Assembly: GCA_031213475.1 (NCBI GenBank)
Contig: JARUPZ010000017.1
Coordinates: forward strand, 7,332,167 to 7,396,166
From: Nereocystis luetkeana
Lineage: Eukaryota > Sar > Phaeophyceae > Laminariales > Laminariaceae
Direction: 5' to 3'
Length of the DNA stretch: 64,000 bases
Positions 12,240 through 23,918 of this stretch are shown one piece after another; position 1 is the stretch's first letter; every line of letters starts with the position of its first letter. Made by a program: the position numbers and the translations under genes. A model generated the notes under the pieces. The model was not told the DNA's origin and searched no databases. It was given only the letters and a program-made list of their open reading frames with translations.

Positions 12240-13547
12240 CCCCAAACCCCTCACGGAGCTGCTCTCTCTTTCGCAGACATGGGCGTTTTGCTTTCGGTTG
12301 AGGTGTTGTGCGTTCAAATGCATTTCTGGGATAATTATGCGCACACGGATTTCAGAATATGGTTGAGCTACAAAACAGTACTGCTCGAGTTATAAAAATA
12401 GACAGCGTGTGTCATACGCCGGAGCTGTCGCTGCCGCAGCAAGCTCGAAGCATGTCGCACGAGGGACGTACATATTTCAACGAATGGCTTTGACGAGGAA
12501 GCGGATTAAGTGCAACAGACGGTAAGTAAGGGCGCTTGCGGGAGAGAAACAACAACAATAATAGCAACACCAGCGATATCAATCAGCGAGCAAGGCGGAG
12601 CACTACCGTAGCAGGGAAGAGGGTGCGGAGAGCACCACACATTCTAAATATCGGGATAATATCTACTCCCCGCCCGAGTAGGTTTCACAATATGTGAGCT
12701 TGGATCTAAACGTGTGTGTGTTTTGACTTAAAAAATGCGCAGCGTGGTCAGCACTTCGGAATCGTCGTTTGCAATTGAGGAACTTCCTGGTCATACACGC
12801 GGCGCCTGACCCCCGCCCCCTCTCTCAACCCCGCCCTCAATCCTGACCCCCCTCCAACCGCCAACCCCCAAGCCACCTTCCCTAACCCCTCTCCAACCCC
12901 CTCCACTCCAACAACTCCAACAACACCGCGACCGACAACAGCGAGCAAGGCGATGCATTACTGTAGCAGGGAGGAAGGGGAAGACAGCGCCGTATTATAG
13001 TAAAAAAAAAGGGCAAATAAATGCCAAAATCAGTTATATATACCTGACCCGGGGCCAAAATCAGGTACATATTAAAACCAAGTGAAAAACGCGCGCCACG
13101 AGCGGTGTTGTGTCCATGAAAGTCGGGTAAAACATGAAGCGTGCCACATGGCCGCCAAAATTAAAATTGTTTAGTTTTCTTGGGAGTGTAAATGCCACGG
13201 GCTTCACTTGGACCTGCAGAGAGCCACTATTAATAGGCTTCGTGTCGTTTGTTTTGCCACGGCGGGGGCGCCAGCAACAAGAGTATTTACTCTGGCGCCC
13301 CCCCCCCCCGTTGGCAGCTCCAAATCTTCTAGACCGTCCTCGCGGAACGGCCTGCTCGGCTCGAAATTATCTTGCCGTACCAAACCTGAGGCCACCTCGA
13401 CGCGGGGTGGTGCAGAGGGCGGACAGCGACCATGCGAAATAATAGTATAAACCGCTGTGACCATACATAGAAAACAACACACAGCAGGACAGCAGGACAC
13501 GTCACAACAACTATTTAATAACTGAAGCACGTCGCACACCCCAAGTC
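12240..13547. other. Unassigned intergenic sequence
   Basis: CCCCCTCCAACCCC-type low complexity at 12808-12915 and an AGCAAGGCGATGCATTACTG / AGCAAGGCGGAGCACTACCG pair (12944 and 12589) marking a ~355 bp spaced repeat. TATTAATA at 13228-13235. Confidence 0.5.
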
Positions 13548-13890
13548 GGTCGCCCCGGTGGTTCAAGTGGTTAACCTCGAATTCTACTTGTTTGAGTCCT
13601 GGGTTCGAGCCCCAGGTGGGTCGGACTTTGACTTTATTTGCGAAAAAGAAAGAAAAAAAAAGGGTTTAATTGTTGAGAGCGCCTTGCAGCGTGGGTAGGC
13701 ACAATTCGACTCGAGTCGACGAGGGAAGAAAAGGCCGAAATCTTCTCGCGATAAAAATGAAGGCACGTACCGTAGCGGGAAGGGGGAAGAAGAGCCTGCT
13801 ATGTGACCCCGGATCTGAGTTACGAGTTGGAAAGAGAGAGAGAGAAGAAGATGTGCGAAGATAATGAATGGGATGAGAAAAAATAAATAA
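13548..13890 (+). mobile_element. tRNA-derived SINE, copy 2
   Basis: Nearly identical to copy 1 from GGTCGCCCCGG through GGGTTCGAGCCCCAGG to AATGAATGGGATGAG and an AAATAAATAAATATAT tail. Confidence 0.88.
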
Positions 13891-16156
13891 ATATATATAT
13901 CAGTGAAAAAGGACGGCTGATTGGGGGCGGCGGGGGGGGGGGAGGGAGGGGGGGAGCGTGGAGTGGGGAACGAGGGAGGGAGTCGGGGGGGGGGGGCTAC
14001 GGTGGGGGGGGGGCGAACGGGCGGGAGGGGCGATCGAGAATGGGGTGAGGGGGAAAGGGGGGAGAGGAGGAGGGAAGGGAAGGGGTGGGGGAAGCGAGGA
14101 AGGGGGGTCTCGTCGTTCTGGGTCATTCTGCTCGGCCGTTCTGGGCCGTTGTAGGCAGGATCGGACACCACGGGTCTGGGCGCGTGGGGTGTCGGGAGTC
14201 GAGCAGGGTGGGTGATACAACAATAGCGTATCGTGGAGTACCAGGTAGTTCGTAGTAGTAGGCGAAGAGCGCTGTCTCGAGCCTTGGGACGATATACCAC
14301 AGGCATATATCGATATGTGGACAAAGCAGCAGCAGAACTACTGTATGTGCCATGGCAACAGTATGGCATCGTATACACACAGCATATATGGCACAGCAGT
14401 GTTAGCGTTTGTGATGATCCGGTGGTGGTGATATAATGTAAATTTGTAGACAATAAGCGTCCTCGACACCGCCAAACTCAATATTGTACACGTATCTTCA
14501 TGCGTCTGGTATACAAGTATACACATGCTTGGTCTCGTACAACAACAGGTATCACATACCTGGCTGGTACTGACTGGTACGAGGTATGATATCGTACCTG
14601 ACAGGTGGTATTTTATGTAGGCAGGGTGTGTTGTGTGCCTCGCATTATAGCTTAGGAGACTCGTGGGCAAAACACAAATAACGAACTTTCAGTCCATAGT
14701 TGGCTTGCTTTGCGTCGGCGGCTGTCGCTCATGCGTGCTCATCTTAGAGTATATCTTTTTTTGTCCGGTATACTGAAGTATACGAGTACCTATCATACCC
14801 CCGATGCGTCTCGTTCTCGTTGTGCTCTTTTAACATGAGCGAACGACGTACGTACGTAGTGTCCGTTTGCCGGCTGCGGGTGCTGGCTTGGATAGTGGGT
14901 GAACCTTCATCATATGTATGCATACCACACAAGGTATAATAGTTGTACATGTATGTGGTGTATGGATACAGCAGTATTCCTATCAGTGACCTGCGGTATC
15001 GAGATCATCAAGGTGCTGGTACTCACAGCTCACAGCACTACTACTATGTATATCGCCCCCCCTCCATAAGGTACCACTGCCAGCGCGCATACATTATGCA
15101 CACAGCCTACGCTTGGTTGCTACCTGGTATTTGAGACACAAAGGATGTGATCCACCCTAAAATCCAGTATAAAACCCCGCCCAGTTGTCGTAGTAATGTA
15201 TGTGTTTCCCCGGAGATCTCCGACTGGCCGGATTTCTCGTGGGACTTTCGTTATTATCACGAAACAAGGACAACTTTCTTATGTGCTGTGTGTGTGTGTG
15301 TGTGTGTTCTTCACATTAAACCGTTCTTTCAACCCGTCGACATCCAGCACAACCAGTGTCCGTGCCGATTCTTCCATCCTAGAAGAGATACAAGTTCTGT
15401 GGTCACAAAGCTACGCCACAGAGATACTACGTTGCCACGTGTGCAGTGTGAACTGCAGTGGGCAATGCAAAGCCATGTCATCATACTAGATACGACAGGC
15501 ACGACATACGCAATCTATGAAATAGTGAAACGAAAAGAAACAATCAAAGAGAAAACAAAACAAGGTAGACAAGTCGAAAAAGAAAAAGAAGAAAAATGAA
15601 AGCAAAATCTAAGAGAAACAATCTGTCGTGCCCCCCCCCCCGCAGGCGAGGTGGCCTACACTTGAAAAAGAACGAGCTGGAAAAAAGAAGAAATAACAAA
15701 AGACACCACTGCTTGTGAACAGAGTAAGACAAAGAACCAAGGAGAAAGTAACAAGGAAAAATAACAAAGGGGAAATAACAGGCAGACCAAAGCCCAAAGC
15801 ACCTTCTAGGTGGCGGCAGCAGCTTGTGGTACGAGTAGTATAGCCAGGTTCTCCCTGCTAATCCGCCTGGTACCTTGCTACCCAGACTGCCGTCTCCGCC
15901 CTGCGTTCGTCAACTATGCCCAGCCCCTTGGCGTCAGACAATACGAGCCGAGCAGAGCAGGTTAGCAGTATCAGAGGGTGGTCTGGTATAATAGTGCTGT
16001 ACCTGGCACGTGTATAGCCGGCACCTGGCACATGTTCTGTGTCGCGTGCTTTGTGATCATGGCCATCGCTGCTGTGCTTTCTCGATATATTTCCTGTTTT
16101 GATACCCAGTTTCAGATATGTTCGAACATGTAAGGAGCGGATTGGTATCTATACTA
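13891..16156. other. G-rich tract and unassigned intergenic sequence
   Basis: 13917-14110 is almost pure G/GGA, with strong quadruplex potential, abutting the SINE tail. The rest holds TACCTGGTA/TACCAGGTA scars and the fold-back family copy, no gene. Confidence 0.5.
15308..15435 (+). repeat. Single-arm copy of the fold-back repeat
   Basis: ACCGTTCTTTCAACCCGTCG, CAGCACAACCAGTGTCCGTG, GAAGAGATACAAGTTCTGTG, GTCACAAAGCTACGCCACAG. Preceded by a (GT)n run at 15286-15306. Confidence 0.82.
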
Positions 16157-16261
16157 TTACGGGGGACCCTAGTTAACAGGACCTATGGTGTAGATAAAAA
16201 CCTATATGTTTAACCATTTTTACTAACAATATTTGGTCTTGTTAACTATGGCCCCCCGTAA
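16157..16261. mobile_element. Tc1/mariner-like MITE
   Basis: TTACGGGGGACCCTAGTTAA...TTAACTATGGCCCCCCGTAA, flanked by TA on both sides (16155-16156 and 16262-16263). Terminal inverted repeats of about 28 bp, no coding capacity. Confidence 0.9.
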
Positions 16262-17917
16262 TAAAATACAAACGATCATTACATTTGCGGACACAGCATG
16301 ACGCTCGTTCATTTTTATTAGTTCCAGTATTTTTCTTCGTACTCGTTGTTTTCAAAGTTTTATTTTACTTGCGGTCGCTTGCGCCGCGATCTGACTTCGA
16401 ATTTGCCGAATTTCACCAAAAAAATGAAGGAAACAAAAAATACAGAATCAAAATCATGGAAAAGGTATTCCGTTTTTGATGAGGGGTCGGAGACTTCGGC
16501 TTCCAACCACCATCCCACGCACTGCTCCAAAAGGTTCCAACCAAGGACAGGACAGGAGTCTCCACGGCCCGGAAGTACACCCCTCCAGCTGAACCGCTCT
16601 ACAGACCGCGATACTCGGCGGAAGGCTCGACGCTGTTCCGTGTTTGCTATAAGCTGGAACGCTTGGAACCTTGTGGTTGTGAGCGCTTACGTGTGTGCCA
16701 CTCACTCTGTCTCGTCATCACCCTCTTCAGGAAAGCACGATAGGCGTCGATTCTTTTGCTTGTTCCTGTTATTGGGCGATAGCTCAGGCTGGCCAACGGA
16801 GAGCGACATTGATCTCTACTGGAACCCAGGCAAGTGCTGACCCTCACGATGCGACACAGCGTGGGTGTCGAGCATGTGGTGCGCTTGGTGCAGGGCCGGT
16901 GTACGGCGGTCCCGTGTTGCCCCTGACCCCAGGCGGCCTTTTCTTGCTTTAAAAACGTGACTGATGGCTGCTTCCTACCTACACTTCTACTCGTAGTATA
17001 TTTTTCAACCAGCACGGCAGTCGGTCGAACCCTCGGTATATTTTTGCTTTCCAAACCAACTTTGGACGGAAATATAAGCACCAATAGTTATCGAGTTTAA
17101 TACTTGAACAACGTTTACATTTATGGCCGGATGGGTACATTAGCAAGCCTCGCGCTGTTGCGCGGCTGGGACGCAGTTCGAACGAATTTTGTTTTTCGAA
17201 ATATATATTTTTCGCTTTCGATCCGTTGGGCGAGACGGGCAACTTTATTTTCGATGAAAGACGTGAAAAGCAGAGGCGCACGTTGCAAACTATGCGTTGG
17301 CTTTCCTGCAACTCGAGTATCCGAGACGCAGCAGGGGCACGCGGCGACTCCCCACTCCCCACTTTCCCTCTCGTCGTCGGGTCTCCGAGTGTAGGTCTGT
17401 GTCAAGCCGAGGAAGAGCGGAAGTCTGTGCTCGCTGTTTGGTGATTTTTTAGTGATCACCCAAAAATCGTTTTTCAAAATCCGCAATCCCATCACATGGT
17501 CTCGCTTGGCCATCTTTCTCTGCTCTGCTTGATGCATGGACGAGCCTACTTACGGAGTTAGGCGGGCAAGCCGATCGTAGATGATGAGCCATCGAAGACC
17601 CAGAAGAAGGGAAACACTACGTACGAACCCGGATTGATACGTACGCAACCTCCGGTGTTTTTATTCGTTACAGCTTTTGGTGGCGCTGCTGGTGCTGCTG
17701 GTGTTGCTGGCTGCAGTAAAGCTCTGTCGGCCTCTGCTACGCGATCATCACGGCCAGACTTTGTGCCACTGGCTTATCCTGTATCTATCTGACTCTTTCG
17801 GGTCTGTTATCGACCATTCTAGAGCCTACTGAAATGATCGATTGCCCCTCACCAATTACGTCGGTTGGTACTCACTCGTAGTCGGTATGTCCTCCGTTCA
17901 GCAAACGGACCGGCAGG

Positions 17918-17958
<41 letters not shown>

Positions 17959-18264
17959 GCAGCGGCAGCGGCAGCGGCAACTCAGTCAAAAAGCGCCCTT
18001 CGTTTACACGTTATGACTGCTGTAGGGCGTGCAACGCACCAACACACAGCACCCACCCACTCGTACTGCTCTTATCTTTGGGGTGCGTTCCAATTTCCAA
18101 TCAGCACTCGTACGTACCAGTATCCAACAACAGGAGTACAGGGTCCGAGTAGTTTTACTAAAACATACCTGGTACATACCCGTACCAATACGTACCAGGT
18201 ACGAGTACCAGGTACCAATGCGAATGCGAATGGTGCCAGGTACCAATGCGAATGGTACCAGGTA
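16262..18264. other. Unassigned intergenic sequence
   Basis: No supported gene; a 145-codon minus frame at 17084-16647 has no known motif. Ends in the CAG microsatellite and a cluster of TACCAGGTA motifs at 18176-18265. Confidence 0.45.
17920..17979. repeat. (CAG)n(CGG CAG)n microsatellite
   Basis: About 12 CAG then alternating CAG/CGG. Not in a supported gene. Confidence 0.95.
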
Positions 18265-18371
18265 TTGACCCTCTTGGAACTCCGGTCCCGTTTTGGGGAC
18301 ACGCTACTCGAATTCCAAGTAATTTGCCCCCAATTGTCCCCAAAACGAGGCTGTGGTCCTAAAAGGGTTAA
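18265..18371. mobile_element. piggyBac-like MITE, worn copy
   Basis: TTGACCCTCTTGGAACTCCG at the left, GTGGTCCTAAAAGGGTTAA at the right, with CCCGTTTTGGGGACA inverted arms. Confidence 0.78.
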
Positions 18372-19321
18372 TATTACTACTGCAGAGGGGTCCCTCCTAT
18401 GAGTGCCGTGAGTAGTGCCCGTTTTTGAGATTTACGTGTTCCTCGGGTACTGATGTACATCATTTGACGGGACTTATTCACCCGCCACGTGCGATACGAG
18501 GTACTGCTGTACGTACATGCATACCAGGTACCTCGTACGAGTATATAGTTTGCCGAGTAGTGCCGGCTGCCGCTACGGCGGTATAGTGCCGGTATTGTTT
18601 CCTGGCGCATATCATACCGGCACCACGTACTCGTACGTATGACAGGGACTACTATTAATATTCATACCAGGTACCAGGTACGTATTAGTTCTGCTGCGAC
18701 GCTGCGGCTGCTCCTGCTTGGCTCGTACATGCATGCGCACGCACACATCTGATACCTGATATGATATGCATCTGCAAGAACAGCGGTCACATCGTTATTC
18801 AAATCGTGGCTAGCGTAAACAGTCGTACCAGGTACGTACGAGTATTAATAGTACAAGCAAGTACAACGCAGCAGTACGTAATGCAGCAACTGAGTACCAG
18901 GTACCAGGTATAAGTATACTTTGTGTCTTTGTTAGTATGGTCCGTTTTGTCTTTTTTTTGCGTTTTGCTATCTGCTTCTGTTTTTGTTTCGTTTTGTTTT
19001 TTTTGCTTAGCTTCATCTTCTTTTCTAGGTTTTTGTCTGTTATTAATATTATAGTCTCCTTTTTGCTTCCCTGGTGTCCGCAGTGGTGGAGTGCGTATGC
19101 TTGTTTTTTGTGTTTGCCTCCGTTTTTACTTGAGGCATTTCTTCCACTCCAGAGTTGTTGGAGCCTGTCCTGCGACCACGGACTGCATTGTATTGTGAGT
19201 TAATGTGAGAACAACAACAACAACAACAAATACTGCTGCTGCACGAGCTCTTTTGTGTTAGCTGTTTCATAGAATGTGCATGGCGTGCCGTGTCGCATTG
19301 TGTGTGTGTTCTTCACATTAA
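18372..19321. other. Scar-dense intergenic sequence
   Basis: No gene. TACCAGGTA-type motifs at about 18527, 18665, 18674, 18827, 18894, 18902 and TATTAATA near 18650 and 18840; T-rich run 18940-19040. Confidence 0.55.
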
Positions 19322-19585
19322 ACCGTTCTTTCTACCCGTCGACATCCAGCACAACCAGTGTCCGTGCCGATTCTTCAATTCTATTAATAGAAGAGATACA
19401 AGTTCTGTGGTCACAGAGCGACGCCACACATGACATGGCATGTATTGTCCACTCTGTGCTTGCTTCATAAAAATGTAGTATATCCGTCGCGTAGTTTGGT
19501 GGCCACATAATTTGAGCGCTCTCTATGATTGAAGAATCGGCACAGACACTGGTTGTACTGGATGTCGGCGGGTAGGAAGGAACTG
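19322..19585. repeat. Inverted pair (fold-back) of a dispersed repeat
   Basis: Arm 19322-19440 (TACCCGTCGACATCCAGCAC, ACCAGTGTCCGTGCCGATTC) and its imperfect inverse 19475-19585 with about 35 bp between. Single-arm copies lie at 15308-15435 and 22128-22233. Confidence 0.85.
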
Positions 19586-19997
19586 TTTGAATTGGAGAAC
19601 ACACACTCTCGTTCGTATGGCAAAGAGGTTGTTTTTGTTTTGCCTCCAGTGCAATGTTCATGGTCTGCACGTACCCTGTGTTTGTATGTGATCTACGACA
19701 GCAGTACAACTATTAATAAAATGCCCCACAGGTATGGCAGAGAGAGGAGAGAGGACCATCAACAGACAAACTGCACCCGCAGGTGTTGGTTCTTGAATGT
19801 TGACTTTTGATATACCTGGTGTCCTGGTGTACGAGGCACAAGCAAGCACGGATCAGCTTTTCCCCCTCTTGAAGTAAGTATTCATGGTCGCTTTGAGTTT
19901 AAGACCTTATGCACTCACCTGGTACCTGGTATCATTTACCATGGTATATCGTACCTGGTATGATACTTTTTGTGTAAATATCATACCAGGTACTAAT

Positions 19998-20111
19998 ATG
20001 CGGGACCATAGTAAATACCTGGCAGGACCAAACATTATTACTAAGTATAAATAGGTAAAACATATACGTGGTAGCAGTTTGTTTGAAATCTATTTACTAT
20101 GGTCCTCCGTA
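19998..20111. mobile_element. Tc1/mariner-like MITE, worn ends
   Basis: GCGGGACCATAGTAAATACC...ATTTACTATGGTCCTCCGTA. Contains a TACCTGGCA micro-insertion at 20016-20024 relative to other copies. Confidence 0.8.
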
Positions 20112-20955
20112 TTATTAATAGCTCTCCAGCAGACGCGAGCTATGTGCAGCTGCACCATGCACAATTTTTTTTTGCAGCATGCGGGTCTTATTGGTCAATG
20201 CGGCTTTTCGGCCGCTCGTTTTTTTTTTTCGGAAAAACGCAACCAAAACACGCCCCTGCCCACAAAGGGTTGGGGTTAGGGCAGGCCTGGGGTAGGGTTT
20301 CTCTGGGTCCACGTGCAAGGTTGAAGTTGACGACACAACGTCCTGCAAACGTTTTGTGCTGAATGCAGCTGCACATAGCGGGCGCCCTCTCTGCTCGTTT
20401 GCACGAGAATGTAGAAGGTAGAGGCGTTCTCTTATGCCTGCGTGAGAACGAATGGTGACCAGCCATACATGAACGATTTACTCTGTATGCATACGGCATC
20501 CGGACGTACTCGCATGATGTGGACGAGTGCGTAGATGAACGAACACACTGACTCACTCGCAATACCTTTTGTGACAGATGATAACAGGGGCGTGTAAGAT
20601 ACGTACTGCCGGCCCTGGCCGGCCTAAAAAAATAAAGATGTCAGGAGTAAGAAGACCAGGCTGCAAAATTGCCTTAATTTGCCTCGATTTGCCTTGACTG
20701 ACACTAAACAAAGTGTCGAACGTTCGGACCTTACACCCTTGACACTCGACAGCTCACGAACTTCCTCGCTTGGAATGTGTCCTGTCATCTCTGACTGCAA
20801 CAGCGCAACTGCAGTCGCCAAAGCCGAAATAGAATGAACAAGGGCGGGTAGTGGACTGCGAATTGCGGATGTCTTTTTTGCCCCGCCAAGGCCAAGGTAC
20901 TTTTTTGTCCTCTCCAGCCGCGACCGATAGTATCTCAAGGATGGGTACAGCAGGT

Positions 20956-21052
20956 TTAACTCATTTAGAACCGCAGTCCGGTTTTGGGGACAAACTACTT
21001 GAGATTTGAGTGGTTTGTCCCCAAAACGGGACTGCGGTTCTAAAAGGGTTCA
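20956..21052. mobile_element. piggyBac-like MITE
   Basis: TTAACTCATTTAGAACCGCA ... TGCGGTTCTAAAAGGGTTCA. Inverted arms of about 38 bp around a short ACTTGAGATTTGAGTGG centre. Confidence 0.85.
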
Positions 21053-21263
21053 AGTTATACCGCTGTACGAGTACCCAGAAATGAGGAGTGAGAAGTCAGA
21101 GCAAGTGGCTGGTGACATGACCGCAAATGAACTAATACTTGACGTAACGGCAAGTGACGGCTAATTCAGGGGACGCGATCGAAATGCTCCCCATTATTTG
21201 AAAGAAAAATGTTACAGTCCCAAATATCCTGGCTGCTGGTAGTCGCAACCCTAAAATCAGAAA

Positions 21264-21509
21264 TCAGAAGTCAACATCGCCGTCCGAGTCCGAGCTCTCA
21301 ATCTCCCCTCCATTGCCTAGAAAGCCACCTGACTCCGCTGAGTCAGGGTCCCAGGCGATGAACGGGCTAGGGTCGTAGTCCTTCGCCACGAGCTGCAAGT
21401 TGGCCCGAACGAAGACGAGCTTCTCCGCCTCGGCAGATGCGCGCATGCTCTTCTTAGCTCTGGGACCCGCCAGAGGATAATCGACCACGGCGTTACGCCT
21501 GAAGGCCAT
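21264..21509 (-). pseudogene. hAT-like transposase C-terminal fragment
   Basis: 81 codons. AEAEKLVFVRANLQLV resembles the end of the hAT dimerisation domain (RLSPExxxxLVFVRxNL), followed by an acidic tail ESSDSDGDVDF and stop. No upstream transposase domains are seen beyond 21509. It could be the last exon of a relic or a domesticated fragment; recognition rests on one short motif. Confidence 0.5.
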
Positions 21510-21830
21510 GGTATGCTACTCCGCCACACCGGCACACAGCTGTTGCGTCCTGCGTGTGGCGTAGCTTTCAGTTGTCTGTGGGCGCCTACGTAGAGCTCTG
21601 CTCTGCTGCACAGCTCTGCCGCACAGCTTAGCAGCGTTTGGAGTTTGGAAATAGAAACGGGGGTTTCCATTCTATATGGGGGCGTTATTTGCCCGGGGAT
21701 AGGAGACGTATATATTTTCCATTGGTTAAATTATTACCTCGAGCCCTATTGATTTCGGGTAATTACCGCTACCGGGAAATGTGCATCCCTGGTTCTGTCC
21801 ATGTGGTTGGATTATTTGTCCGTTTGTTTC

Positions 21831-21927
21831 TTAACCCTTTTAGAACCGCAGTCCCGTTCTGGGGACAAACCAGTCAAATTTCAAGTAGTTTTGTCCCCAA
21901 ACGGGACTGCGGTTCTAAAGGGGTTAA
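21831..21927. mobile_element. piggyBac-like MITE, good TTAA duplication
   Basis: Exact TTAA on both sides; CCCTTTTAGAACCGCAGTCC arm and its inverse. CCC termini with TTAA duplications are the piggyBac signature. Confidence 0.88.
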
Positions 21928-22127
21928 CTGTCATGTCATTTTCTTTCACGGATCGATTCTGTTCTGGATCAGATTGGTCTACTGCTGTTGATAATACCAT
22001 CAATAGGAGCTACTATTGATAGACTGCTGTAGGTTCCTCCGCAAGCAGATTCTTGAGAAATTGAGAACCGTATTAAATGGTTATCGCAGATTGAGAATGT
22101 TATGATATAAGTGTTCGTGCTCTCCGT

Positions 22128-22233
22128 TCTTTACCCGTCGACATCCAGCCCAACCAGTGTCCATGCCGATTCTTCAATCCCAGACGGATACGAGTCCTAT
22201 GGTCACAAAACTACGCCACAGAGATTCAACATT
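22128..22233 (+). repeat. Single-arm copy of the fold-back repeat
   Basis: ACCCGTCGACATCCAGCCCA, CCAGTGTCCATGCCGATTC, GGTCACAAAACTACGCCACA. Confidence 0.8.
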
Positions 22234-22664
22234 GTTTTTATGCAGTAAGGCTCATTCTCATCCGAGAGAATGGCGCGCTGGCAAGACGTACCGGTAATAC
22301 CGCAAATCGATAATCAACAAAATGACAAAATCGCTCGCAAGAACCACAGCAGTCGACAAAATGCCGGTACGGCGACAAGGCAGAACTCCAAAATTCCCAG
22401 TATTCAGGGAGTTTTTTTCACCAGCGGCCATCTCCAAACCGACGAAACCGTTTTTTTTTTCGGCGAACCGCTTGTGGTTTTTTAGAACCGCTGAGAACCG
22501 GGTGCGTAACGGTATTGTCGATCCCTGGGTTTTGGCTCCAAAAGGACCTCGTGTGTTCCTGTTTTCGCTCGCGTCCCACCAGCCATAAAAGCTATTAATA
22601 GGAGGGGGTCACAGGCCAAAAATCTCTAACTGTTGGGTTAGGATCACCTGAGAAACACGAAAGT

Positions 22665-23130
22665 GTCAAGGTTGCCGTATATAACACCCGGGTGATGAGA
22701 TATCATAGCGTGCATATATATAGTGCTGATATACTACAGGTGATAAAATAACCAACGTGTTACGTGGGTGATGAGATAGCTATGTTGGCGTGCCACACGG
22801 GTGATAAGATAACACTAACGTATCACACGGGTGATGAGAAAACACTCGCGTCTCGCACGGGTAATGAATTAACACTATTAATACCGTATCACACCGGGTG
22901 ATAAGATAACACTACCCTTTCACAGGGTGATGATATCCCGCAGCTATAAATAGCGTATCGCACGGGTGATGACATCATACACCGTACCACACTCTGGTGG
23001 TACGATAACACTACGTATCACAGGGCGATAATGTAGCCATTAATAGCGTACCACACGGGTGATAATATCACACTGTTGTAGCGTATCACACTGGATCACA
23101 CTACCGTATCACACGGGTGGTAAGATAACA
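22665..23130. repeat. Minisatellite, CACACGGGTGATAAGATAAC units
   Basis: About 14 drifting units of roughly 30 bp (CGTATCACACGGGTGATNAG then ATAACACTA). A unit in opposite orientation lies at 23368-23400. Confidence 0.85.
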
Positions 23131-23820
23131 CCCCCCCTGCTGGGACTAATTTTCGAGGCGAGTTTCTCCTATCAAGCAAGGGAAGGCGGGGCTCGGCGAG
23201 GCGCGCGCACACAACTAACCAAAACGGCCGTGGGTTTTCTGGAAAATATGTCGGCGTAACGTTTCCATATATGTAGAGCGAGATAGACGCATCGCTTGTC
23301 GTTTTTTTTTCACCTTCTTCTCCGCTGTGGAGAAACCAGCTTTGGGATTCGTCCAAGGGGGTGTGTATCTTATCACCCGGTGTGTTATTTATCACACATG
23401 GTATATACGTACGTGTACCACTTCTGGGCGGAAATGTAGGGAGCGTGTATACATAAAGAGGGAGACCCAACGGTCCTTACATCCCCGGCCAGAGTGGCGT
23501 TGATATACGGTATAGTTCAAGGCGGGGGGGGGAGGGATCACCTCAGCATTCGAGGTGGTAGCGAGCCGTTGAAGGCAAAGTCTGCCCTCGTGTCTCGTTT
23601 CGTTGGGGGACTTGACGTTTTAGTTTTTGCAGCTGTTTTTGTGGTGTGGTTTCGAAATTGTGCCCTCGTTGAAATTGCGCTGCTCAACGAACGAACAATA
23701 AGTTTATCCTCTTTTTTCCCCTCCTCTCAAGAGCTGTTCATCTACTCGCAAAACAGCGGCCGCGGTATGCACGTGATTCACGTGATGCCACATTTATCTC
23801 CAGGGGAGGACTGCAGTCTA

Positions 23821-23918
23821 TTAACCCCTTTAGAACCGCAGTCCCGTTTTAGGGACAAAGTACTTGAAATTTGACTGGTTTGTCCCCACATATGGGACTG
23901 CGGTTCTAAAAGGGTTAA
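23821..23918. mobile_element. piggyBac-like MITE inserted in a TATTAATA site
   Basis: TTAA duplicated at 23821-23824 and 23915-23918; the left flank is TA and the right flank TA, so the empty site reads TATTAATA. Confidence 0.9.

Noticed and set aside
13584-14453. 289-codon minus-strand Pro/Ser-rich protein
   Set aside because: It reads the complement of the G-rich tract and the SINE body; no domain.
22665-23130. CRISPR array
   Set aside because: Regular CACACGGGTGAT words look array-like, but units drift, spacing is not constant and the setting is a eukaryotic nuclear genome.
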